Origin: Rhizophagus irregularis
Lineage: Eukaryota > Glomeromycota > Glomeromycetes > Glomerales > Glomeraceae
Length of the DNA: 64,000 nt
Reading direction: 5' to 3'
Assembly: GCF_026210795.1 (NCBI RefSeq)
Contig: NC_089444.1
Span: forward strand, 2,842,501 to 2,906,500
Below are positions 1 through 11,000 of the stretch, one piece after another; within the stretch, counting starts at the first letter, position 1, and each line of letters starts with the position of its first letter. The translations under genes were made by a program, and so were the position numbers. Under the pieces are notes generated by a model, which ran no database searches, had not been told where the DNA came from, and was given only the letters and a program-made list of their open reading frames with translations.

Positions 1-255
1 AAAAGAACAAATCAGACAACTATAGGTGAGGTATTGAATAGTGGTATAAGACAACTGGAATCATATATGAATACAATTGCAAAGGGAAGAGTTGCTGATT
101 ATTTTAGCTCAGGAATATTTGATGAACGTGTTAAAATAGTTAAATCAAATCCTAATAAATTAAAAGGATTTGTTATCTTAGTAATTGGGTTTCGACGTAT
201 TTTATGGAAACCTGTTGATGAAGTAATATCAAATTATACATATAATGTAATATAA
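1..255 (+). CDS. 3' end of a truncated gene, unknown product
   Basis: An open frame runs in from the left edge and ends at a TAA at 253-255, giving 84 residues. The visible part contains GIRQLESYM, then KGRVADYF, then a short hydrophobic strand in KGFVILVIGFRRILW. Such an alternation, with a QL helix followed by a buried strand, resembles the C-terminal half of restriction-endonuclease-like (PD-(D/E)XK) domains, which are common in repeat-rich fungal genomes, but the catalytic residues would lie outside the window. I do not recognise the family with confidence. The start and upstream exons are missing. Confidence 0.5.
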   Translation, partial: KRTNQTTIGEVLNSGIRQLESYMNTIAKGRVADYFSSGIFDERVKIVKSNPNKLKGFVILVIGFRRILWKPVDEVISNYTYNVI

Positions 256-854
256 TTTAAAGTACTATTTTAGTTTAGCAATTTAAATTATACATTTAAG
301 TGCTATTTAGTCAGTAATTTTATAACAAAATATAAAGCTATTATGAAAAAATATTAATTCATATATTCATTAACACTACATATATACTGTACTATGTGAC
401 TCAACATAATTCTACATCATTGAAAGCAATATTTAAACAGAATGCACAAATATATACAGTTACTGTACATTGAGTCATTGACTTTTAAAGTACTTTATTT
501 ATTTATTCAAATTGAATAAAATAAGTAAGTGGACTAAAAATTCACTAACATTATATCTCTTGCCTTAATCTTCATCTTTTAATTTTTCATACCTAAAAAT
601 TTCAAACTAATGTTATTTATTTAAAAATCATATTGATTTCTCAGAATTAAATACTAATATCTAAATTAATCACTTCCAAATTATAATGACAATTTTCTAA
701 AAATGTTCCAAAAAGCTTAGTATCATGAATATAAAAAAAAGTGATTAATAGCTAATAAAATTCGGGTGTAATTCTATTTAATTAAAAAATGGTGTTTGTG
801 TGACTAACATCTGTGTAAATTAATTTTGATTATAGTAAGACCCGCTTGATCGGC
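256..854. other. AT-rich intergenic stretch, nothing recognised
   Basis: This is AT-rich sequence with many stops in all frames. I see no gene, RNA gene or convincing repeat before the inverted-repeat element that begins near 855. Confidence 0.6.
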
Positions 855-2855
855 AAGTCATGTACTGTTGTACATCTAATCCAATTCCGGTTAATGAAAT
901 TTTAATCAGAATTTCATTTTTTCAGTTTTCTATCCAACCGATCTAAATTTTTTCAGTTCCCCTTTTTTTAATCTTCATTTTTTTTTCTTGAACTGATCTT
1001 TTACTTTTGTTTCTTCTTTTTCTTCGTCTTTTCTCTTTTGAAACACCTTTTTTCTTTTCCTTTTTTTTTCTTTTTTTTAAAAATTTTGTTTTTTTCCTCT
1101 TTCTTTTTTTTTGTTTTCCATTTAGAGAGTTTTTTTTCCAAAACTGAAAAATAATTATTTTTTTTATTTTTTTTTTCTTCAATTTTTCTTTCCCTTTTCC
1201 TTTTAGTTTCTTTTTTCAAAATCAGGTTCTCTGTCCATCTGCACAAATTTTTTTTTTTCATTTTTATTTTTTTCAAATTTTTTTCATTTTTTTTTCATTT
1301 TCCCCTTTTCCTTTTTTGGTTTGGCTATTTTTTTTTCAAGCTGAATTTTTTTTCCCGAATACATTCTTTACCATTTAGGTTTGGATCAGTGATCAGATCG
1401 ATGTTGTAGCGCCACAGTTTTTTCCTGATTCTTATTATTAATATAGATCGTTATAATTAATTTTTCTGGGAATTTTTTTTTTCATTATCTTTTTTGATAA
1501 AGTAGCTTACACCAGATTTTTCTTACATATATTTATAGTAAAATACCACCTTTTCTGCGCAACAAATAGTCACGTGCAATTTGCGCGATTTTGCGCGTCA
1601 CTTTAGTAACTTTATGTAAAAGAGTTACTAGTGAGATATTTTTTTTCTATAACTATAGATTGCTATAATGAGATATGGTAACAATATATATGTATTTTTT
1701 TTCAACAGTAGATGTAATTTTTTTTAATGCTACAATGTAACTTTTATGATAAAAAAAAAATTTTTTTTTTGTAATTTATACAAAATATTTTTTGTAATGA
1801 ATTTGTAAATTTCACAGTACTGCAACATTTGTTTCGTGTGATAAATAAAATTTGTATTTAATAATAATATTTCATATACTGTATAACGCTTGCACACAAT
1901 TCATTGTTATTTGTATAATCATATAAATTGTGCAATTTATTACATTTATTTCCTACTAATGCGGGAATGCCATCATAATAATAGTAAAAAACTAGACCTA
2001 TTCACACTGCATGACAATTAAAATATAAGTGTGTCATTATTACTTTCTTACTTGATGGATAAGTATTATCCCCGGCGATGATAAAAAAAAGCATTTTTTA
2101 CATCTCACGCGTGGAATAAATTTCCACCCATTTCACAAACAGAAGTACCACAAACATGTTTTTTTAACCTAATTTTGAATCATTTTGCAATTTTCCATAA
2201 AATACGTTATAAACGTTATCCTCTTATTTAAATTGACTCTTAAAGTCTTAATATAAAAATTCTTGCCCATTTTTACGTGAATACAGTAAATTCCTCTGGT
2301 AATTTGTTAAAAAGAAAAGGGTTCATCTTGTTCACATTATTAATAAATGTCTAGTAATCATATCTTAAAATGTTGTATCGTACAGGATATTAATGATGAT
2401 ACTAGCAATAATACAGTGATCTCAACACAAGATGCAAAGTCGGTTAGCCTTTATATTGGTGACGAACCATAATAGCAGAACAAAAATTTAATATTCTACG
2501 CTAAATAACAGTCAGGATACGATCAAAAACCATGATGATCAGTCAAGTAGCTGTATTACCCTGGGATGGATAAAAAAAATGTAGTAAATTATAAAGGGAA
2601 AAAATTAATAATCGGAAAAAAATTTAAAAGTAAAAAATTTTTTGGTTTTAAAAAAAGCCAAAAAATTTTATTTAAATGAAAAAATCAGATTAAATCAAGA
2701 AATTTACAATGTTGCAGGTAATTTCATGAATGGAATAAAATAAAACAAAATCAACATTCTGCTGCGGCCGATGACTGATTGCATCGTTCTAAAAAGGAGC
2801 CGAAAAATGATAAAAAATTTCATTAACCGGAATTGGAACGTGTACACATGACTTC
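855..2855. mobile_element. Inverted-repeat DNA element, about 2.0 kb, non-autonomous
   Basis: The left end (855-902) and right end (2815-2855) are inverted copies. Both contain AAGTCATGT at the outside, and a 22-base inner block starting CCAATTCCGGTTAATG is perfect. Between them there is no transposase-like reading frame, only low-complexity DNA. Sequence just outside the right end (ATATCACACGTTTCACATT, then ACACAATTCAA) recurs near 52018-52050 and 54987-55020, so this belongs to a dispersed family in the window. I could not fix a target-site duplication, so the superfamily is open. Confidence 0.55.
939..1330. repeat. Polypyrimidine tract (purine-rich on the minus strand)
   Basis: About 390 bp are almost pure T and C on the plus strand. 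Lysine/arginine-rich open frames on the minus strand here are a by-product of the composition. A matching purine-rich tract at 53946-54240 sits next to a related element end, so the tract seems to be a subterminal part of the element family. Confidence 0.7.
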
Positions 2856-2959
2856 AATAGTATATCACACGTTTCACATTACACAATTCAATTAAAGTAA
2901 TTTAAGTTCAATTTGTTTAAACATTTACAATTTTTTTTTTTTAATTTATAATTTTCAAG

Positions 2960-3431
2960 ATGTCAGAATTTTAAATATTTGGAAGTTTATATTCGTGTTT
3001 ATCAAAAATTAATTTCGAAACGCCCATGCATAAAGGATGTATTAAATTCTATTGAGTTTTGGTGTTATCATAGAAGGCAAACTGATGTCGTAATTAGTAA
3101 CAATATTATCGGATCTAATTTATTCAGGTGCAATTATAAAACCATAAGTAATAATATAAGGTTATATGATAAGAATGATCGTTTTGAAAAGAATGGTTTT
3201 CATAATTTCGGTTGTTTTGATGGAACAATTACAAATCAACTTGCCAATTCACAAAATGCCGGTTACATTTATACCTTAATGAATTGGAAACCGAATAAAC
3301 CTATTCATTCGGAAGCTGTTTACAGTAGCCGAACGTTTAGTTATAAAAGTTTACAAGATGAGATTGATATTTTGCTAAGTCGGAGAAAAAGTAACCAAAA
3401 AAGTAACCAATCATCATTGTTAAATAGGTAA
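2960..3431 (+). pseudogene. Exon-like open frame of unknown function
   Basis: A frame of about 157 codons opens after an acceptor-like AG at 2958-2959 and ends at a TAA at 3429-3431. It has no in-frame ATG near its start, so it is either an internal or terminal exon or a remnant. The protein has VYQKLISKRP, then FWCYHRRQTD, then FGCFDGTITNQLANSQ, and ends in a charged, serine- and asparagine-rich tail with a repeated KSNQKSNQ. No family is recognised. It lies directly beside the right end of an inverted-repeat element, which may have truncated it. Confidence 0.35.
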
Positions 3432-4086
3432 TAATATCTGTGTATTCGTTACATCACATTGCGAAAAAAATAATAATGATATTAAATCATGATACACTAT
3501 TTAAATCTGTGTAGTATAATAACGTATTTTTTTTTATATTTTTATCAATAAAGATATTTTATGGCTTAGAGATTCTATATACTTGTTTACCGCAAGTTTT
3601 AACCATTCTGACAACCTTTTTAAAGTAAAAAAAATCACGTTACAAAGAAAAATAAATAAAAAATAACTCTCGTAAATTTTTGTCTGTAGATAAAACTACG
3701 TACAAAGAAAATGGAATGCAATGGAAAACAAATTAGCAACCTCATTCCCGAGTTTACCAAAGACTTCGAAGAACAACACCTAAGTGTTTATTATATTTAT
3801 AACGTTTTACAGTACAATTAACAATATATAATATTTTACAGTTGTTGACTTTGTTAGTATGTTCTGTTAAAAGATTTAAATTAAAAATGTATAATATTTA
3901 AAATTTCTTGTCGACTTTTTTTGCTCATTTTTTTTTATATTATAAGTATAACGATAAGAATTTAGAGACTTTTTTATGTTTTTTTTAACCCACACCATAA
4001 AGTTTTTTTTTTAAAAAAAAATTTAAGATAACTTTATACAAAATGTTCAGACTTAAGTGTATATGGTAATTTGGGCAGGTGTATTA

Positions 4087-4449
4087 CTTTACTAAAAATG
4101 GCCAATTTTTTGAAATGATTTTGTAATAATTTTAAAATACTACAAAAATACATTTAATACATCAAAATGTTTTTATTATATTTTTGCTATTATTTTGTAA
4201 TTATATTGTATCTAGGTCTATAAAAATAACTCAAAATAATATCACAATAATTTTTTAATATTTTTGTTATTATTTTATTATTATAATATAATTAACTTTG
4301 ATATTATTTTAATATTTTAATCTCAAAAATACCTTAAATATATCTTGATATATTTTAAAAATTTTACAAAATAATTGCACAATTGTTTTGAAAGCCATTG
4401 TATCTAGGTCTATAAAAATATTTCAAAAAATTGGCCATTTTTAGTAAAG
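4087..4449. mobile_element. MITE with about 30-bp perfect terminal inverted repeats, TA target site
   Basis: The two ends are exact reverse complements for about 30 bp, starting CTTTACTAAAAATGGCCAAT. TA dinucleotides flank both sides (4085-4086 and 4450-4451), as expected for Tc1/mariner-type insertion. The interior has no open frame and contains a direct repeat of TTGTATCTAGGTCTATAAAA. Perfect ends suggest a fairly recent insertion. Confidence 0.8.
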
Positions 4450-5061
4450 TATATTAGAAATCTTTTCGCAATATGTTCATTTTGATGATACTGTACAAAG
4501 CTCGTAATACAAATAAATACTTCGAGTATACTTAAAATTATTTTCAATTTTGCTCAAATTGTGCGTACAGGAGCAAATTTCGATCTTTATATGACACCAA
4601 AATAGCTAACGTACACTCAATGTATTGCTCTTCAGAAAGTTACAATGTCGGAAATATTATATTTAGATTAGCACTATCAGCGTTTTGTTATGGCGTTTAG
4701 TGCAAATACATAATATACATGTACATAATTATAGGTCAGATATAGATTTATATTATTTGCACGTGCAATAATTTTTAATTTTTTTTGTTAATAATTCACT
4801 TTTATAAAAAAATAATTAATTTACTAATTAATAATCTGTTGTTGATGTAGTCATTTGTGATGATGATGCTACTACTCCTTTACCTTGGAATTCTCGTGGA
4901 ATTCCTTATCTAACCTACCGCTTAGTTCAAAATTAGTCAAAGCTAATAAGAATGTTTTTCAAATATCAACAAATATTAAAAGCAAACGATCATTATTCAC
5001 AGCTGTTTTGTACTAGAATTTCTTGCGATTATTCGTATCTTTTTTCTTTCATTTTTTATCT

Positions 5062-5528
5062 ATTTTGGATATTTTACACATTTTGCTCAAAATAACATCA
5101 ATTACTATAAAAACATATCTATTGCATTAGCTTATGTAATTACTGCTGATGCTAAGATTGTGCAAGTCATTGAGGGAAAAGATAAAAAAAGGGATCAAGT
5201 AGTGGTGAGAATTTACGAAGTCACTCAAAAGTATATGTGTCCTCCAATGGTAATAATCTCCCTGAATATTCATGCTCAAAACCTCAAACCCGTTCAACTC
5301 ACGGTCAAATTAAAACAACAAAATAACAATTGTGTCAATTAAAAAGATTTTCGTTCTTTGAGTGGGCAAATGTTGTAATGGGAACGCCTTCGCAGAAATG
5401 ATTATGGAAAAGAAGAATATGAAGAAGATAAAATTGATGGTCCTCTAAAATCATCTAAAGATAATGATCTAGAAAAAAATCTTTCACGGGATGAAGAAGT
5501 AGTAAATTTAGTGACACAACTTCAATGA
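5062..5528 (+). pseudogene. Decayed open frame with two in-frame stops
   Basis: One reading frame stays protein-like for about 155 codons but is cut by TAA at 5340-5342 and at 5376-5378, ending at TGA 5526-5528. Segments include KIVQVIEGKDKKRDQVVVRI and, after the second stop, WERLRRNDYGKEEYEEDKID followed by an acidic and lysine-rich end. The frame keeps charged, low-T codons unlike the surrounding noise, which is why I list it. No family is recognised and no start is evident. Confidence 0.3.
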
Positions 5529-7444
5529 CGAAAACGTCAACACTTGGTGAAAATCCAGAATTATTATTCATTAGTTTATAATTTTGTAACTCATAATTTC
5601 ATGTCACGAACAATTTATTTTTGTATTCATTTAAATATATTTTTATTACTTTACTATTTCTCTTTACAAAAATGCATACAGTATTATTATATTATCGATT
5701 GTTTCCGCTTCTATTTTATTGTACACATAATTCATCTTGTTGCTACAAAAGTATAATAAATTATAATCTTCGCAGAACAAATAAATGTTGTTATTATAAG
5801 GAAGTTATTTAATTTATTTAAGTGCAAAATTAAATTTTTCTTGTGAATATTACTTTGTAACTTCTAAAATTCTAAAAAAAAATAGTATTTCTATATTTTA
5901 TTATTTAAAAATTGTTAAAGCTATTTCTGTTAACTTTAGAATTATAGCAAATTAATGTTTTTGAAGCTTCAAAACTAATTTTGACAAAAATCTTTTTAAA
6001 AAATTTAGCTTTAATATTTCTAATTTAAAATGTTATATTTGAATATGTTATTACGCAATATTAAAAAATTTTATATTTTACCAATCTAAAGCCTTTAAGA
6101 TACTTGTTTATTTTTAATATAATTTTTTTATTTAGTTATCAATTTTCAAAAATAAAATAGAAGAAATTTATATCATATAAGAAACAAAAGTTTTATTTTA
6201 AACAGTATTAAATATATAATTAACACAAAATAATTTAATAAAATTTACCATCATGGATAAGTGAGATAACTTTTTTAGTTGAAAACTTGTTCTAAAAGGT
6301 ATCCAATACTATATTGCAATATATTTGTAGTATTATTATCGTCATAAATTTGGTAAAATTTCAATAAATCAGTATTAAAGAATAAAATTATGTCGTATGA
6401 AACAATTCTAAGACAAATTTCTTATATAATAGAAAATAAACAACTTTACATCTTCTTAACAATTATTCTATGGGTTATCCTTCTGAAAATAGTATCCTTT
6501 TTGATAGCGAATGAGAAAAGTTAATAGAAATGCGAAAAAGTGATTTTTTCTTTGAAAGAAAAACTCAATTATATATACTAGTTTATGAAATTTTAATGCC
6601 TAATTTAATCTTAAAAGTACACTTTTATTAACTTCATAAAACTTGTTATTTTATAAATTTTACATTTCAATGCTTTGTCACGAATATAATGGATTTTGAA
6701 ATTGATTTTTTTTTTTATCATTTTTTTTTAATTTTGTTTCGTTCATATTTTTATCTCATATCCCATATTTTTATTCTAATTTTTTTTAATTTTTAATCAA
6801 ATTTGCCAAGGAAAAATATATATTAATAAATTTTATTTCTCTTTCATTTCTAATATTATATTCTTTTACGCTATAAAATTTTCTTAAAAAGGGTATTAGA
6901 AGTCAAAATCAAAGAAACCTTTTTCTATTTTTCTTCTTCTACCTTGATCACAAACGTAGTAGTGTTTTTATTATAAATAAAATAAATAAAAAATTTTACA
7001 CACGAACGTAACTTCTGCGCTAAACCAAATTGTGAAACATAACGATTGTAAATCCTAAATTCTTTTTACTAATATGGTTACAACTAGGAAAGCTATAACC
7101 CGCCGTAAAGGAGAACAGCCGGAAGGCACTTGAATTCTCTTACGTTAATAGTTGTTGTATTGATAAGAATTTTACAAAGTAAAATTTTTTAATTTACAAT
7201 TTTAGTAATTCGGCCAATCAGAAATGTCGAAATGTCAAAATAATAATCTAAAAATGATCAGCGATCATAAGACATTCGACCAATCAATTTTTTTCACGTA
7301 TAATATTAAATTCACGCTCATCATTTTTTAAAAAAAAATTTTTAATTAGTTATGTACTGTACATACATGTACAGTATATAATAAACCAAATTGATAAAGG
7401 ATTAGAAAATATTTTTTTAGATTAAATGTTAATTATATTTTTTT
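5529..7444. other. AT-rich intergenic stretch, nothing firm
   Basis: Short hydrophobic open frames at 5544-5812 are compositional noise. A segment near 7020-7045 (CCAAATTGTGAAACA) recurs at 35407-35421 upstream of the paralogous kinase locus, hinting that the duplicated block may begin around 7.0 kb, but the match is short. Confidence 0.4.
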
Positions 7445-8056
7445 TTTTTTAGTCTCTTACACTAAATTTCAATAACCTAAAAAATATAAGTTAATTAGAT
7501 AAATTTCGTAAAATTAACTACATAATATTATAAAATAACAAAATAAGCAAACTTTATATATATTGGCTGCATATTGACAACTATGAAAATAATTCCTACT
7601 TTATTTAGTTTCTACTTTCTACAGCTAAAATATAAATATTAATTACCGTATTGATAAAAAAAACCAATATGAATTGAATATTTTCATGTAAATTTAACGT
7701 ATTGTCTAAAGTCAAAGAGGTCGGAGATTCTCTAGTTAGTGTGGGTTTAATGTGATTCTAATGTAGTGACTTTTCTATTCAATATTTCAATGTAATTTAA
7801 ATTAGAGGGTTTTTTTAACTCATAAACACATATTATACATGATGCATGACGTGTATTCATTATCTAAATTTTAAAAAAGAATTTGTATAACACTATAAAA
7901 AATTTGTGACGTAATCAACATAGATGATCCATTATGTAATATTATGTAATGCTTATATAAGTGATTTAAATAATTCTTTTGTGAAACGTTACTTGTACGT
8001 TACATGATTTATTATAAATAAGATTATTTGAAAGATTTTTTGAGCTTTTGAAAACA
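7445..8056 (+). promoter_or_regulatory. Upstream region of kinase gene 1, conserved with its paralogue
   Basis: This stretch aligns with 39003-39480 upstream of the second kinase. The best-conserved part is the last 75 bp. It contains GTTACTTGTACGTTACAT, an AT-rich TATA-like TTATAAATAAGAT near 8013-8025, and the leader TTTTTGAGCTTTTGAAAACA directly before the ATG at 8057. Conservation near the start, stronger than further upstream, suggests that the core promoter and leader are functional. Confidence 0.5.
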
Positions 8057-11000
8057 ATGTTTTCTCAAAATAATTTTATCACATTCTTCTATTTGAAGAT
8101 ATGTTTCACTATTTTGACTATTGTCGCCATTTTCATTATACTTTTGAAAATAAATAATATTTTTAAATATTTAACAACCAATTCTACAAATTGGACCAGT
8201 GGAAATAAAAAAATTGTTAGTTTTATTCAAGAAAGGCAATTAAAAATTGATAATTATGATGATATAGTGCTTGAATGGATACCATACGATCAGTTTAATG
8301 AAATTAAAGAGACAGGAAAAAATGAATTTATGACAGTATATTCAGCAATATGGAAGGATGGTCCATTATACAAGGAGAATAGCTTGAGTAATTATACAAG
8401 AGATTCAAATAAAGAAGTTTCTTTAAAATGTTTGCATAATTCACAAGAATCCATTGATTCCCTAATAGATGAGGTATGAAATTTCTTTAAATATTTGAAT
8501 ACTTATCTTTTTTTAATTAATATATAATCTCTTTTATTTATAATTAGGCTAACAAATATCCAATAGAATATAATGAATTTCATGCATTGTATGGAATATC
8601 TCAAATTCCAGATACAGGAGATTATATTTTAGTTCTTATCTGGACAAGTGGAAATGAAAAAATTGATGGTTTCATTCAAGAAAGGCAATTAAAAATTAAT
8701 AACTATGATGATGTAGTGCTTGAGTGGATACCATACAATCAGTTTAATGAAATTAAAGAGACAGAAAAAAATGAACTTATGACAGTATATTCAGCAATAT
8801 GGAAGGATGGTCCATTATACAAGGAGAATAGCTGGAGTAATTATACAAGAGATTCAAATAAAGAAGTTTCTTTAAAATGTTTACATAATTCACAAGAATT
8901 CATTGATTCTCTAATAGATGAGGTATGAAATTTCTTCAAATATTTAAATACTTATCTTTTTTTAATTAATATATAATCTCTTTTATTTATAATTAGGCTA
9001 ACAAATATCCAATAGAATATAATGAATTTCATGCATTGTATGGAATATCTCAAATTCCAGATACAGGAGATTATATTTTAGTTCTTATCTGGACAAGTGG
9101 AAATGAAAAAATTGATGATTTCATTCTAAAAAGGCAATTAAAAATTAATAACTATGATGATGTAGTGCTTGAGTGGATACCATACAATCAGTTTAATGAA
9201 ATTAGGGAGACAGGAAAAAATGGGCTCATAACAGTATATTCAGCAATATGGAAGGATGGTCCATCACTATGTCATTACGGACATGTAAATTATAGAAGTT
9301 CAAATAAGAAAGTTTCCTTAAAATGTTTACATAATTCACAAGGATCTATTGATTCTTTAATAAATGAGGTATGAAATTTCTTCAAATATTTTTATTTGTT
9401 AATATATTTACAATCTCTTTATTTATAATTAGGCTAAAAAATATCCAACAAAATGTAATTCTTTTCAAGTATTGTATGGAATATCACAAAACCCAGATAC
9501 AGGAGATTATATTTTTATTCAAAATAATTGTATATGGACAAGTGGAAATGAAAAAATTGATGATTTTATTCTAAAAAAGCAATTAAAAGTTAAAAACTAT
9601 GATGATATAGTGCTTGAATGGATACCATACAATCAACTTAATAAAATTAAAGAGACAAGCAAAAATGGACTTATAACTGTATATTCAGCAATATGGAAAG
9701 ATGGTCCATTATTATATTATGGGAAGCATATAAATTATAGAGATTTAAATAAAGAAGTTACTTTAAAATATTTACATAATTCACAAGAATCCATTGATTC
9801 TTTAATAAATGAGGTATAAATTTCTTCAAATATCTACTTTTTTTTAATTAGTATATTTACAATCTTTTTATTTATAATAATTAGGCTAAAAAATATTTAT
9901 CAAAACATAAAGCATTTCAAGTATTGTATGGAATATCTCAAAATCCAGATACAGGAGATTATATTTTAGTTTTTGAGTGGACAAGTGGAAACAAAAATAT
10001 TGATGATTTTCTCCAAAAAAAGAAATTAGGATTTAGAAACTATAATGATATAATATTTGAATGGATAGCATACAATCAGCTAAATGAAATTAAAGAGACA
10101 GGTAAAAATGGACTTATAACTGTGTATTCAGCAATATGGAAGGATAATCGTCCATTATTATATCATGGGAAGCATTTAAATTATAAAGGTTCAAATAAAA
10201 AAGTTGCATTAAAATGTTTACATAATTCACAAGAATCTATTAATTCTTTAATAAATGAGGTATGAAATTTCTTTAAATATTTTTCATTTGTTAATATATT
10301 TACAATCTCTTTATTTATACTTAGGCTAAAAAATATCCAAAAAAATATGAAGCATCTCAAATATTGTTTGGGATATCACAAAATCCTGATACAGAAGATT
10401 ATATTTTAGTTTTTAACTGGACAAGTGGAAACGAAAAAATTGATGATTTCATTCTAGAAAGGCAATTAAATATTAATAATTTTGATGATACAGTACTTGA
10501 ATGGATACCATACAATCAGTTTAATGAAATTAAAATGACAGGAAAAAATGAACTTACAACAGTATATTTAGCAATATGGAAGGATGGTCCAATACATAAG
10601 AAGAATAAACAGAGTAATTATATAAGAGATTCATATAAGGAAGTTTCTTTAAAATGTATTCATAATTCACAAGAATCCATTGATTCCCTAATAGATGAGG
10701 TATGAAATTTCTTTAAATATTTGAATACTTATCTTTTTTTAATTAATATATAATCTCTTTTATTTATAATTAGGCTAAAAAATATCCAATAGAATATAAT
10801 GAATTTTATGTATTATATGGAATATCACAAAACCCAGATACAGCAGATTATATTTTGGTTTTTAACTGGACAAGTGGAAATGAAAAAATTGATGATTTCA
10901 TTCTAGAAAGGCAATTAAATATTAATTATTTTGATGATATAGTGCTTGAATGGATACCATACAATCAGTTTAATGAAATTGAAAGGATAGGAAAAAATGA

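Noticed and set aside
943-1276. Lysine- and arginine-rich open frames on the minus strand
   Set aside because: They are the translation of a polypyrimidine tract; several frames are open at once and there is no domain, intron pattern or start context.
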